From a virus, in the IMG/VR virus record IMGVR_UViG_3300014325_000009, positions 1 through 37,622 of that record: 37,622 bases of DNA. One strand, 5' to 3'. Positions 8,609 through 16,981 of this stretch are shown piece after piece. Positions within the stretch are counted from its first letter, which is position 1. The number at the start of each line of letters is the position of its first letter. A program made the translations under genes and the position numbers. Below the pieces are notes generated by a model. That model did no database searches, was not told where the DNA came from, and saw only the letters and a list, made by a program, of their open reading frames with translations.

Positions 8609-9549
8609 TAGATACCGGCCCTAACGCGCCAAGCGCCATTGAGTAAGCTTTGCTCATCGCCTGTGACGGATAAATTAACCTCACTGGCGGACTCAATCAC
8701 ATCGCGAGCCTCTTGATACATAACTTCCAGCTTCTCAGTCCAAGCCTCGGCACGTCCCGTATACATGGCCACATCTTTTGCTACTGCAAACAAGAAAAAG
8801 CGCCTGTAATATTGCGGCAAGCTGCCCAAGGTATCGTTGACTGTAAGCTCTGTGAGCTGGAACTTTCCTCGCGCAAATAATTGATAGAATTGACTGGGTG
8901 CGGGATATAATTGGGCTGTTACAAATTCTGTATCAGGGTATGTGATAATAAATCGCGGTAAACCCTGTAGGGGCTCATATTTCCAAGCGGCTAAAAATTC
9001 ATCACGTGATTTATCGATTAATGGATAAGTTACACCACTTAATAAAAGCCATGCGTTATCAAGATTAGCAAGCCTTCCCTCTTTGATGTATGCGAGAGTT
9101 GGATCGCTCGTGTTATGAATAAATGTAAGGTTTGAGCTACCTGATAGTGTAGCATTTGCGGTCAATGTGATGGTATTGCCGACTACCGTTAGAATTTCAG
9201 GGGCGGCAGGGATTCCATTGCCTGAGACCGTGTCTCCTGCAAAATAAAGACCACCATTTACCACGGTGAATATTGGGGAGCCGTTTGATAATGTTACAAT
9301 TTCTGTAGTAGTAATACTGGTAGGATAATCTCGTGGTGCAAATACGACATTGCTAATGCCTATGTTAACGTTTACGCTTACCGTTTTGGCAATCGTAATC
9401 ATAAGGCCATTGCTTGCGTAGTATTCCAATAATTGGTTCAATACTAGAATGCAAAGCTTTTCATCATCGCCGTGTAGTGGAATGGTTGGATTTTGAGCGC
9501 TAATTAAGCGATAACTTTGGAAGCAAAAGTCTCTAACAGTATAAGTCAT
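8608..9549 (-). CDS. P22 gp4-like head-completion protein carrying a beta insertion
   Basis: The N-terminal 60 residues (TVRDFCFQSYRLISAQNP, DDEKLCILVLNQLLEYY) match the helical start of P22 gp4/phage connector proteins, which bind beneath the portal. The C-terminal third (LPQYYRRFFLFAVAKDVAMYTG) is the typical terminal helical part. Between them, at about residues 85-165, sits a beta-rich stretch (GDTVSGNGIPAAPEILTVVG, NTITLTANATLSGSSNLTF). This makes the protein 313 aa against about 166 aa for P22 gp4, and the stretch resembles modules found in tail adhesins. The ATG overlaps the upstream stop (TAATG). Confidence 0.7.
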   Translation of the reverse strand: MTYTVRDFCFQSYRLISAQNPTIPLHGDDEKLCILVLNQLLEYYASNGLMITIAKTVSVNVNIGISNVVFAPRDYPTSITTTEIVTLSNGSPIFTVVNGGLYFAGDTVSGNGIPAAPEILTVVGNTITLTANATLSGSSNLTFIHNTSDPTLAYIKEGRLANLDNAWLLLSGVTYPLIDKSRDEFLAAWKYEPLQGLPRFIITYPDTEFVTAQLYPAPSQFYQLFARGKFQLTELTVNDTLGSLPQYYRRFFLFAVAKDVAMYTGRAEAWTEKLEVMYQEARDVIESASEVNLSVTGDEQSLLNGAWRVRAGI

Positions 9550-9782
9550 TATTTACTCCGTTTTTTGTGAGACCCTGTTTTTTCCTCATCCAACTGATTA
9601 AATGCTTTAACGTCGTCTAAATTTGAAAACCAAATACCCTGGGCAATATGAAACTCATAATCATCCCAGCTGTTCATTAATTTTTTAGAACCATCGATGC
9701 CATATATGAAGGCGCGAAAGCCATCCGTGGCAATGTTGCGTCCCTGATATACGACCTGCTTCCCTTCCATAAACAACTCCAT
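9549..9782 (-). CDS. Small conserved-type head/tail-region protein of unknown function
   Basis: This 77-aa protein begins MELFMEGKQVVYQGRNIATDGF. It continues with a segment patterned like a small beta fold (RAFIYGIDGSKKLMNSWDDYEFHI) and ends in a basic Lys/Arg tail. It sits between the coat and gp4-like genes, where many P22-like phages carry a short unassigned gene. It overlaps the next gene by one base. I do not recognise a family. Both strand order and translational coupling support it being expressed with the virion genes. Confidence 0.75.
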   Translation of the reverse strand: MELFMEGKQVVYQGRNIATDGFRAFIYGIDGSKKLMNSWDDYEFHIAQGIWFSNLDDVKAFNQLDEEKTGSHKKRSK

Positions 9783-9823
9783 GTATGGCTGACGCCCTCA
9801 CGAATGAGAGCGCCAATCATGTC

Positions 9824-11071
9824 TTACGAACAGATACGAACCGCAAACTCAGGGTTAATTGCAACGCCGCATATAACGTCAATACGGTCTAACTGTTCGT
9901 AGTTACGGATGTCCGCACCTAGCGAGTAAGTCATTGCAAGTTTGTATAAGTCTGAGTAACGGGTAACAGCCTCAACGCCACCTCTTAATTCCTTAATTGG
10001 AGGAGCTGCGAAGACTACTGCTTGGGTGTGATAAGCCAAGGACACGTTATGACTGTCTCTTAAAAGCATTTGAGCACCATTTGGAATGGCCGCTGAGATG
10101 TTTTGACGAGCACCTGAAATAACGATGGTTGGGTTAACAGGGATGTCCGCGGTATTACCACCAGCTGAAATTACTTGAGCGGTTACTACAAACTGAGCGC
10201 GCTGTTCGAGTGATTCATAGGTAAGCGGATTAATCATAAATACGCCAGATGCGTCATCGACTTCAATAATGTCGCCCTCTTGGAATACTATGGTTCCAGG
10301 AGCCTGACCAAGACCTGTTACAGAGATTGTATTGCCACCTGTAATAGGACCGTTGGTGACAGTACCTGCTAGTAAGAAGCCTGCGGGAGGTGAGCCGCCT
10401 AATTGACCTGCACCTGCTACTTGTCTGCTTAAGAAGTTAGTCTTAAAGAAGTCAAAGCCAGATAAGTGACCGATAAAGCCATCAATCAATGCGCCTGTAT
10501 TAACAGTGTTGTTAAACACGGCAAATAAGTCGTTTGATAGGTTGGCAGCAACGCGAGGTGGAACGGCTGCATATCTTTTGCCGTCTTCAGGTATTGCAAG
10601 CTCTGTCATGTAAGCATCGGCTGTTAAAATCGTGTTGAAATCAACAGGGACGCCAGGTGTGCCCACGGCCTGATAAGTTTGCTTCTGAAAATTGTCACTA
10701 GCGATAAACTTTTCTACCAAGTTAGCCAAACGTTTCGCACGAGGCGCGTTTGCCATTTCAAGGTAGGGCTCATCCCTTGCGCGATCGAATGTCAGGTTAA
10801 AGCCTGTGTATTCGATCATGGTGCGGAATTGTTTGCTAATTGTTAGAGGTCTGATTACCTGTACACGAGCCTCGGCTGTAGCTGTAGCGCCCTCGCCTGC
10901 TAGGTATCTTTCTTCTAAGCGGTAATCAAGTGTTTGACCGGTTGCGAATCTTAGGTTTTTAAAATCACCCTCAAGATTTCTGTTAGCGGTTCGTGCGAAT
11001 GCAAGTGAGTTCCAGAAACGTACAAATACGTCATCCAAGACGTACTGCGTCTCTCTAAAGACGTTAGCCAT
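9824..11071 (-). CDS. Major capsid (coat) protein, P22 gp5 family
   Basis: The ATG at 11071 (MANVFRETQYVLDDVFVRFW), preceded by GGGAGAACAATA, gives 415 aa, close to the 430 aa of P22 coat. An upstream in-frame TTG start is rejected because it lacks a ribosome site. Family hallmarks are the N-arm with DDVFVRFWNSLAFARTANR, the repeated FRTMIEYTGFNLTFDR, and the C-terminal RIDVICGVAINPEFAVR. In P22 the corresponding end is RIDVLYG...PE-AVR. The protein assembles with the scaffold (12091-13005) into the procapsid. Its gene is separated from the scaffold by the opposite-strand phd-doc pair, so it probably has its own promoter. Confidence 0.88.
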   Translation of the reverse strand: MANVFRETQYVLDDVFVRFWNSLAFARTANRNLEGDFKNLRFATGQTLDYRLEERYLAGEGATATAEARVQVIRPLTISKQFRTMIEYTGFNLTFDRARDEPYLEMANAPRAKRLANLVEKFIASDNFQKQTYQAVGTPGVPVDFNTILTADAYMTELAIPEDGKRYAAVPPRVAANLSNDLFAVFNNTVNTGALIDGFIGHLSGFDFFKTNFLSRQVAGAGQLGGSPPAGFLLAGTVTNGPITGGNTISVTGLGQAPGTIVFQEGDIIEVDDASGVFMINPLTYESLEQRAQFVVTAQVISAGGNTADIPVNPTIVISGARQNISAAIPNGAQMLLRDSHNVSLAYHTQAVVFAAPPIKELRGGVEAVTRYSDLYKLAMTYSLGADIRNYEQLDRIDVICGVAINPEFAVRICS

Positions 11072-11095
11072 TATTGTTCTCCCTGAACAAATTAA

Positions 11096-11117
11096 TAATA
11101 AAAAGCTCAAACTGAGC
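11096..11117 (-). terminator. Terminator-like or attenuator hairpin in the coat-gene leader
   Basis: GCTCA (11105-11109), AAC and TGAGC (11113-11117) form a 5-bp stem. On the minus strand the stem is followed by TTTTTATTATT. It sits 25 bp before the coat ribosome site. The stem is short, so it may attenuate or stabilise the RNA rather than end transcription. Confidence 0.35.
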
Positions 11118-11202
11118 GATTACTTTCATTTGTCCGACGGTCGACAATAATTACGCGTCTATTTTTTTAGCGGGTGATGGAATCCATTACACATCAGTTA
11201 CG

Positions 11203-11230
11203 ATGTTAACAAAACTTTACATTATGTCAA
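11203..11230 (-). promoter_or_regulatory. Candidate promoter for the coat gene
   Basis: On the minus strand TTGACA (11225-11230) is followed by 16 bp and TAACAT (11203-11208), leaving a leader of about 125 nt to the coat ATG. A promoter here would let the coat gene escape interruption of the late transcript by the opposing phd-doc unit. The -10 box matches the consensus at four of six positions. Confidence 0.4.
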
Positions 11231-11267
11231 ATTTCGCCCGGATTGTTTTTTCTATCAAATTTAAGGC

Positions 11268-11308
11268 TTGATGGAATGATAATTAATAGCTATAATATGT
11301 ACATGTAC
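11268..11308 (+). promoter_or_regulatory. phd-doc promoter with palindromic operator
   Basis: TTGATG (11268-11273), a 17-bp spacer and TATAAT (11291-11296) form a strong sigma-70-like promoter 30 bp before the phd ATG. Immediately downstream, GTACATGTAC (11299-11308) is a perfect 10-bp palindrome at the transcription start. Phd antitoxins repress their own operon by binding short palindromes of the GTGTACAC type, so this is the likely autoregulatory operator. Confidence 0.6.
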
Positions 11309-11325
11309 TGAATTATGGTGGCTTT

Positions 11326-11562
11326 ATGAATACTTTGACTTATACTTCTTTAAGAGAAAATCTTGCTGATGCGCTAGAGCGCGCAGAAAAAGGGGAAACT
11401 ATTGAAATTACACGCAGGGGCCATCGCCCTGTTTTGCTTACCCCTAAAGCGATTCCTGAGGCCAAACCTGTTAAATTTGCTGATGAGGAAAGATTTAATG
11501 CCGCCCTAAAGCGCGTTCAAAAACTTCATGCCTTAACAATTAAGACCCTGGCTGACCGATGA
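11326..11562 (+). CDS. phd: Phd/YefM-family antitoxin
   Basis: This 78-aa protein has the N-terminal DNA-binding fold of Phd antitoxins (TYTSLRENLADALERAEKGE, then IEITRRGHRPVLLTPK). The C-terminal tail is flexible and helical (FNAALKRVQKLHALTIKTLADR) and would neutralise the toxin. The stop overlaps the doc start by 4 bp (ATGA), the usual coupled arrangement. The gene lies on the opposite strand to all neighbouring virion genes and has its own promoter and palindrome, so it is a cargo (moron) gene. In phage P1 the same pair stabilises the plasmid prophage. Confidence 0.85.
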   Translation: MNTLTYTSLRENLADALERAEKGETIEITRRGHRPVLLTPKAIPEAKPVKFADEERFNAALKRVQKLHALTIKTLADR

Positions 11563-11930
11563 ATGAAATAGTTTTTTTATCTGTCGATCAGGTTTGTCAC
11601 ATTCAAAAATCAACACTTCCTGGAGTGCCTGCTGGTAATGTCGGCTTAATTGAAGGAGCGGTTGACAGGATTTTGAATCAATACCATTACAATGGCGTGT
11701 CAGATATTTTTGAGCTTGCGGCCCTATATTTAGTGGCTATAGCAAAAGCTCACGCCTTTCCAGATGCTAATAAACGAACCGCGATCCAGTCCGCCTTGAT
11801 ATTTTTACAATTAAACAATGTGTTTATCCAAGAAACTGAGGAATTAGTAGAAATAACAGTCAGGGCGGCTGAGGGATCGGCTAGCTTAAAAGAAATCGCA
11901 GCTACTCTGATGAGGCTAGCTATTCCCTAA
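11559..11930 (+). CDS. doc: Doc toxin, Fic-fold kinase of EF-Tu
   Basis: This 123-aa protein (P1 Doc is 126 aa) carries the Fic-family loop HAFPDANKR at residues 65-73. Like Doc, it lacks the second Gly of the HPFxxGNGR AMPylator motif and has Ala-Asn-Lys-Arg. The family phosphorylates EF-Tu and stops translation until Phd blocks the site. The catalytic His65, Asp69, Asn71, Lys72 and Arg73 are all present, so the toxin should be active. Its 3' end overlaps by 4 bp, tail to tail, the minus-strand gene at 11927-12091. Confidence 0.88.
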   Translation: MNEIVFLSVDQVCHIQKSTLPGVPAGNVGLIEGAVDRILNQYHYNGVSDIFELAALYLVAIAKAHAFPDANKRTAIQSALIFLQLNNVFIQETEELVEITVRAAEGSASLKEIAATLMRLAIP

Positions 11931-12091
11931 ACCTCATCCTGCCTGTCTTTTCTGCTCCACTTTCTAAATTCTTCTACGGTTCTTTGTATGTCATCATCTG
12001 ATATGGGCTCGTCAATAGGGGGGTAATAAACCCCTCCTACATAGCCGCCATTACCTTTTACTATTTCTAATATGTCCTCATCCTCTGCCAT
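11927..12091 (-). CDS. 54-aa acidic protein co-translated with the scaffold gene
   Basis: The start ATG (12091) overlaps the scaffold stop in a TAATG junction, and the frame is open to TAG at 11927-11929. The protein starts MAEDEDILEIVKGNGGYVGG and ends in a charged helix (TVEEFRKWSRKDRQDE). It is acidic at the front and basic at the back and resembles no family I can name. Coupling to the scaffold gene supports translation in the late unit. The phd-doc insertion begins immediately after it. Confidence 0.7.
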   Translation of the reverse strand: MAEDEDILEIVKGNGGYVGGVYYPPIDEPISDDDIQRTVEEFRKWSRKDRQDEV

Positions 12092-13005
12092 TATCCTCTG
12101 CCTCTTCTTGCTGTTAATTGAGCTCGGCGCTTAGCGTCCGCCTTGGCTATTAAGCTCTCTATTGTGTCACCCTCTTCTTTTTTCTTTTGATTTGGCATGC
12201 CACTGTCTTCAATGCTTCGCTGTAGGGGCCTTGGTGCCTTGGTTCCTTGAGCTGATTTCTTCATTCGTTCCTCTAATTTACCCATCTCGACCATTTGAGC
12301 GTAGGGGTCTTGTAATTGCGCTATACGTTGTAATTCCGGCGCATGGCGTTTACTTGCGGCATAAACGAAGGCTGCAGGATCTTTCATGCCTCGCAATGCG
12401 TAGGTCATAGGGTTTGTGATGTTTTGTGCGCCTACAACGTCTTTAAAATCTTGGAAGCGCTCCATGCCTGTTGTAAATTTATCCTCAAACTCTTGATGTG
12501 ATTGCGCCTCTTTTTGTTGCTGGGCTTGAGTTAATTGTCGCTGACTTATCTTGTTAAATGTTCGCTCGACGAACGTCTCTAATTGTTCTTGCCAGCCCTG
12601 GGCTGAATCAGGGTCGATGTTAAATCCTTCTTGGGCTTGTTGCACTTGTTGTACGGATGGCAGCGGTTGATCTTGCGCTTTCATGCGCGATAATCGGTCA
12701 CGAATGGCCTTATTAATTCGCTCACTTACCTCTTCTTCTGTATAAGTCCTTGGTATGGGCTTTTCATTGCCATATTCGTCTAGTTCTCGTGTAGTTTTCT
12801 CAGAGGGTTCGTCTATTTCTTCCGGCTCGTTCTCAGGCGATTCATTAGAGTCACCAAGGTCTGTAGTATTTGAGTCATCACTTATTTCTTCTGGCTCATC
12901 GTATTCGACTTCTTGTTCGTGATACTGATGTTCAGGCGCTTCCGGTTGCGTTAATGTCTTCCCTGACATTAATAAATCATCAATGCTGCTTGTTTCTGTA
13001 GCCAT
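12091..13005 (-). CDS. Capsid scaffold protein, P22 gp8-like
   Basis: This 304-aa protein is almost the same length as P22 gp8 (303 aa) and lies between portal and coat. The N-terminal third is strongly acidic (runs of Glu, Asp and Pro at about 25-75). Long Gln-rich helices follow (about 115-185), and the end is basic (IAKADAKRRAQLTARRGRG). In scaffolds the basic C-terminal helix-turn-helix binds coat subunits. The protein would leave the procapsid before or during packaging. No family signature beyond this layout can be read by eye. Confidence 0.75.
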   Translation of the reverse strand: MATETSSIDDLLMSGKTLTQPEAPEHQYHEQEVEYDEPEEISDDSNTTDLGDSNESPENEPEEIDEPSEKTTRELDEYGNEKPIPRTYTEEEVSERINKAIRDRLSRMKAQDQPLPSVQQVQQAQEGFNIDPDSAQGWQEQLETFVERTFNKISQRQLTQAQQQKEAQSHQEFEDKFTTGMERFQDFKDVVGAQNITNPMTYALRGMKDPAAFVYAASKRHAPELQRIAQLQDPYAQMVEMGKLEERMKKSAQGTKAPRPLQRSIEDSGMPNQKKKEEGDTIESLIAKADAKRRAQLTARRGRG

Positions 13006-13016
13006 ATTTTTCCTCT

Positions 13017-15326
13017 CTATTGTTGAATCCTTTCGTGCGGCTGTTTGTGCGTTAAAAGTTTAACAAGGTTGTCGGCATGAGCCATTTGCATGTCGGTTTG
13101 TGTTCTTTGCGTTTCTGCGGCATAGCGTAGTTCTTGTTCTTGCAATTTCGCGGCTATTTCTATGCGTTGAGATTCCAATTCTTTTAGTTTAAATTGTGTT
13201 TCCATCATGATTTGATGCTCTTTAAGCTCAATCTCCTTCTGTTTAAACTCAAGTTCTTTTGCCTTCATGGCGTTTTGTTGTTGTTGATTTTGGACCTGCA
13301 TTTGCATGGCCTGCTCTTCCGGGCTAGGTTGTGCGTTTTGTTCCGGCATTTTCCCGGTCTTTCCAGCCTCAATGACTGGCGGTGGAACCATGGTTTTCAA
13401 ACGATTCTTGATTTCTAGGGTATTCATAAGTGGCAGGTTTTCTGCGTATAAGTCTGCTATAAGGGCGAAGGCTTGAGGGTCTGCTTGCAATACTTGTTGT
13501 AATGACTCTAGGGCTTGTTGTTTTTGTCCCTCGAAACTTGGGCCTGGTTTTAAGCGTACCTCGTATGTGCCTTTTCGAATGTCGTTCTCGATTAGCTCGC
13601 CATATTCGTCCGCTTGTTTATTGACGGTAATGTCTTTCATGCCCTCATCAGGGGTCATTAGAACAATCACGCGCTCGGAATCATAAACTCGTGGAATCAT
13701 CTCATTTACAACCTCTCCACCGGTTGCTATGGCTCTGTTGATTGAGTTAAAGGCAATGTATGTGGAGTAGCTGCCCTGCCTTGTTCTTGCATCAATTGCA
13801 ACACCTGAGACCTCATTGCCTTGTTGGCCCATTCTTGTTGGATAAAGCCCTGTTGATGTGTATAAATCCTCAATGGCTAGTTGGTATTGGGTTAGTAGGG
13901 ATGCTGAGAGTTCGGGTGGGCGAATCTGTTCGGGCTTATGGCCATTGGGCGATTCATCATAGGTAATCATGCCCTGGGTTGCGCCTGGGTCTCGCCAGTT
14001 GCGTTGTGTATCCATGCCGGCAACGTTCTTTTTGCTTCCCATGAATTGATCGTATCGGCTAACTTTTAATATATATGCTGACTGTGTTCTAAGGTAATTG
14101 ATGTAGCGTTGTGTGTCTTTGCAATCACCGAAGAAAGAGCGGCATATTTGTTTTCCATTTTTATCGTAGTATGAGTTTTGATCAACAAAGATTAGAGGTA
14201 ATTGGTCTGATGGGAATTCGCTCTCATCAAGAATGTAATCACCGGCTAGTTTGTAGTGCATTATCTTGTGTTTTTTGGATGGGCGCTTGTCTTCGATGCG
14301 AACAATTTCACCTTCATCCCAGAGTGTTACGAAATCTAAGTCAACATCTTTTGCATGCATGTCAATTGCAATTTGCGCCTCGCCTTCTGCGTTTTGTGCG
14401 TAAATTTCTTCGCTCTTCTCGTCCTTTCCTGGGTTTTCGTTGGTGCCAATATGTTCACTTTCTTCAGGCATGCCACCGGATAGCATTGAATCAAAATCAG
14501 ATTGCTCAATCTCGGCATTATGCTCCATCGACTTTTTAATAAGCTCATCCATCTCGTCTTGGTTTAAAATCTTGCCATTTGACATCTTATAGAGCGTGTC
14601 TTTTTCATATTTACGCTCAAAGTGGTCAATGATGGTGACGGCCTCGTTGTCAGCCCAGGTGAATGGGTCATCACCCTCGTTAGGTTGAACGGCTAATGCA
14701 ATGTCCTCCTCGGTCGCAACGGTGCTGTGTATCTTTGATATTTTATCGCAAAGTTCTTTGCCGTAGATTTCTGTTAGTTTTGGATAGGTCATGCGTGTTA
14801 TGTAACCGCAGCACATGCCGTCGGTCTTATTAACGCGCTCAGCACCTATGTCAAAATAAGTACGGGTTGCATCCTTAAAATGTCTGTACACAATGTTTAG
14901 TTCGAATGCTTTTTGGTGGACGTAATCGGTGTCAACACAAAAGGCGGAGTAACCACCAATGAAGGCTTGGGAGGCTGCAACCTGGTAGACCGTATGCGCT
15001 GATGTTGAGAACATGATGTCTTTAACAATGAGCTCTCGAATCTTTGCGACCTCTTGGCTGCAATTGGCCATGGGAACGACTTCAAGCTGAGGGGTGTTTT
15101 GTTGCTGTTCGCCGCATAGTGAGTTTGCCATGGTGGCAAGTTTGTTTGATACGAGGGGTACTTTTCTAAAGGTTTTAAGCATGTCCTCCTCATCATCGGT
15201 CCATTGCTGGCCTAAGACGAAGGTATGCATCATGTGGTATTGATCAATATTGTACTTGAAATACGCACGCCATTTTTCACAAGCAACTCGTGCCTTGTGA
15301 GCGAGCTTCTCAGCCTTCCTCGCCAT
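13017..15326 (-). CDS. Portal protein, P22 gp1-like
   Basis: I place the start at ATG 15326 (MARKAEKLAHKARVACEKWR), preceded by AAGGA, giving 769 aa. The in-frame TTG at 15356 is less likely. Portal features are the QQWTDDEEDMLKTFRKVPLVSNKLATMANSLCGEQQQN region, the QRNWRDPGATQGMITYDESPNGHKPEQIRPPELS wing/stem region quoted here only as positions about 465-500, and a long Gln-rich C-terminal barrel helix (about 665-760). P22 gp1 is 725 aa and also has an extended helical barrel. The dodecamer forms the DNA entry vertex and docks gp4 and gp10. Confidence 0.85.
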   Translation of the reverse strand: MARKAEKLAHKARVACEKWRAYFKYNIDQYHMMHTFVLGQQWTDDEEDMLKTFRKVPLVSNKLATMANSLCGEQQQNTPQLEVVPMANCSQEVAKIRELIVKDIMFSTSAHTVYQVAASQAFIGGYSAFCVDTDYVHQKAFELNIVYRHFKDATRTYFDIGAERVNKTDGMCCGYITRMTYPKLTEIYGKELCDKISKIHSTVATEEDIALAVQPNEGDDPFTWADNEAVTIIDHFERKYEKDTLYKMSNGKILNQDEMDELIKKSMEHNAEIEQSDFDSMLSGGMPEESEHIGTNENPGKDEKSEEIYAQNAEGEAQIAIDMHAKDVDLDFVTLWDEGEIVRIEDKRPSKKHKIMHYKLAGDYILDESEFPSDQLPLIFVDQNSYYDKNGKQICRSFFGDCKDTQRYINYLRTQSAYILKVSRYDQFMGSKKNVAGMDTQRNWRDPGATQGMITYDESPNGHKPEQIRPPELSASLLTQYQLAIEDLYTSTGLYPTRMGQQGNEVSGVAIDARTRQGSYSTYIAFNSINRAIATGGEVVNEMIPRVYDSERVIVLMTPDEGMKDITVNKQADEYGELIENDIRKGTYEVRLKPGPSFEGQKQQALESLQQVLQADPQAFALIADLYAENLPLMNTLEIKNRLKTMVPPPVIEAGKTGKMPEQNAQPSPEEQAMQMQVQNQQQQNAMKAKELEFKQKEIELKEHQIMMETQFKLKELESQRIEIAAKLQEQELRYAAETQRTQTDMQMAHADNLVKLLTHKQPHERIQQ

Positions 15327-15373
15327 GTTCCATTCCTTTGTGTGTTGGTTGCTCAAGTCTTCCTAACTTAAGT

Positions 15374-15423
15374 GCGCCTTTTAGGTAGCCCATCTTTCGA
15401 TGACTGTCTCCCTGGTGAGGCGC
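15374..15423 (-). other. Structured intergenic RNA element between large terminase and portal genes
   Basis: On the minus (late mRNA) strand GCGCCT and AGGCGC (15418-15423 and 15374-15379) close a 50-nt element. It contains a CATC-GAAA-GATG hairpin (15391-15402) with a GNRA-type tetraloop. It occupies most of the gap between the two genes. It could be a processing or stability element or set the portal/terminase ratio. No known motif is recognised. Confidence 0.35.
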
Positions 15424-15441
15424 GGCACCATTCCATTAATA

Positions 15442-16971
15442 TTAAGTAAACATCCCGGAGGCCTTGTCGGGAATTCTGTTGACCTCAAATCCACCTTGCT
15501 GGTAATAGTCACCCACAAAGAAGGTTAATGCTAGGGCATCTGCCGTATCTGGTGACTTCATGCCACGCTTTCTTAAGTCTACTTTTGACTCAATAAGAAG
15601 GCGCGCTGAACTATCATATTTATACCCCAAACTTGTTAAATCGCCTAATAATTCATCAGAATCAGGGATTTGTACTGGTAATTCCTGGCTTAACCAGTCG
15701 CGCATGTCATGCCATAATTCTGCGCGCAAGTTTCTAAATTTGTCTTTGTCATTCGCTGTTCGTGCAACGTTTACTCCTTCGACCATATCATACCCAATTT
15801 CTTTTAAACGGTCGACAATTCCGGCCCCTATTCCTATGCAATCGATGCATACTTTTGCGGGGCGTTCTTTGTCTATGAGGCGGCGTATTAAGCCCACCAG
15901 TTCCATGGTGTTTAGGTTAAAGTGTGTTTCCATTTTATAGGCTAGTCGTCCTTTCCGCCGGATTATAGCGGTCCTATCATGGTCTGAAATAGCGGGATCA
16001 ATGCCAATGACTAAGGGCGATTCCGTCTCGACACGGTTCTTGCGCGCACGATTGACCATCTCAGCTCTGATAAACCTATCGGCCACGGGATTTCTAAACG
16101 CATCAAGGGCTGTGATCGGGTATTCGACGTTAAAGAGTTCCACGGCGGTTTCATGGTCATTGCTAAAATCTAATAGTTTTTTACGCCTCCAGTATAGGTG
16201 TTCTTTTCTTAGACCGTCGGCATAATGGTTTACAAAAATGGCATCTTCTTCATCGGATAGGTTAACGCCCTCACCTTCTCGTAAGTCGCAGGCGTACTCA
16301 GGTTGCCAATACCAGGGGATAAAAATAGCCTGGAAATCGGATTCTCCCGTTACGGCTGACATCCACATGTTGTAGAAGTAATTTCCTATGCCGTTCGCGG
16401 TAGATTCTAGAATTATTTCCGTCCCGTTCTCATTGGGCACAGCCTGCAATATCCCTTTTGCATGCTCCTCTGCATTAGGCCAATAACCTACCTCGCTTCC
16501 GTGAAATATCTGAATAGTCTGAGAACGCCCTACCGATTTATTCCCGGCTGTTCCGACGGCGTAACCGCTGTTTAAGCTTCTAAAATTAAGCTCTTTAGCG
16601 CTTGATGTGTCCGGTTTGGGTAATAAGCCTTCTGGAAGGGTATCGTAAAAGCGTTTGGTCATTTCAAATAGGTTTTTAGTGGCCTCAGCCTCATGCGTTA
16701 GGATGAATGCTTTCTTTCCCTGAGTTGTGCCAACTAGATGAAAATCACGGCCCTGAACGTAGGTAGAGCAGCCCTGTTGGCGTCCTTTCAATATGAGTGC
16801 ACGTACTCTACCGGTCTTTAGTTTTTGGGCTTCTAGACGTTCGTGGATGTATTCTTGTGCTCGATTGAAAATGAAAGGCTCAATGGCACCTGATTTGGCC
16901 CTGATTTTTAAAAAGTGTTTTGCGAATAGTGGAAGGGATCTTAAAACCTGGATTAACCGCTCATCAGACAT
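15442..16971 (-). CDS. Terminase large subunit (packaging ATPase and nuclease)
   Basis: This 509-aa protein (P22 gp2: 499 aa) has ATPase and nuclease halves. Walker A is KGRQQGCST (about 62-70). The Walker B region is IFHGSEVGYWP (about 155-165) and the coupling motif is ESTANG (189-194). The RNase-H-like nuclease has acidic residues in GIDPAISDHD (Asp325), VCIDCIGIGAG (Asp377) and SPDTADALAL near residue 480. It drives DNA translocation through the portal and makes the headful cut. It lies two small genes downstream of the small subunit. Confidence 0.92.
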   Translation of the reverse strand: MSDERLIQVLRSLPLFAKHFLKIRAKSGAIEPFIFNRAQEYIHERLEAQKLKTGRVRALILKGRQQGCSTYVQGRDFHLVGTTQGKKAFILTHEAEATKNLFEMTKRFYDTLPEGLLPKPDTSSAKELNFRSLNSGYAVGTAGNKSVGRSQTIQIFHGSEVGYWPNAEEHAKGILQAVPNENGTEIILESTANGIGNYFYNMWMSAVTGESDFQAIFIPWYWQPEYACDLREGEGVNLSDEEDAIFVNHYADGLRKEHLYWRRKKLLDFSNDHETAVELFNVEYPITALDAFRNPVADRFIRAEMVNRARKNRVETESPLVIGIDPAISDHDRTAIIRRKGRLAYKMETHFNLNTMELVGLIRRLIDKERPAKVCIDCIGIGAGIVDRLKEIGYDMVEGVNVARTANDKDKFRNLRAELWHDMRDWLSQELPVQIPDSDELLGDLTSLGYKYDSSARLLIESKVDLRKRGMKSPDTADALALTFFVGDYYQQGGFEVNRIPDKASGMFT

Positions 16972-16981
16972 TTAAATCCTT

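Noticed and set aside
14111-14539. 142-aa plus-strand frame inside the portal gene
   Set aside because: Antisense to an unambiguous portal coding region; Cys/His/Arg/Leu-rich composition typical of shadow frames.
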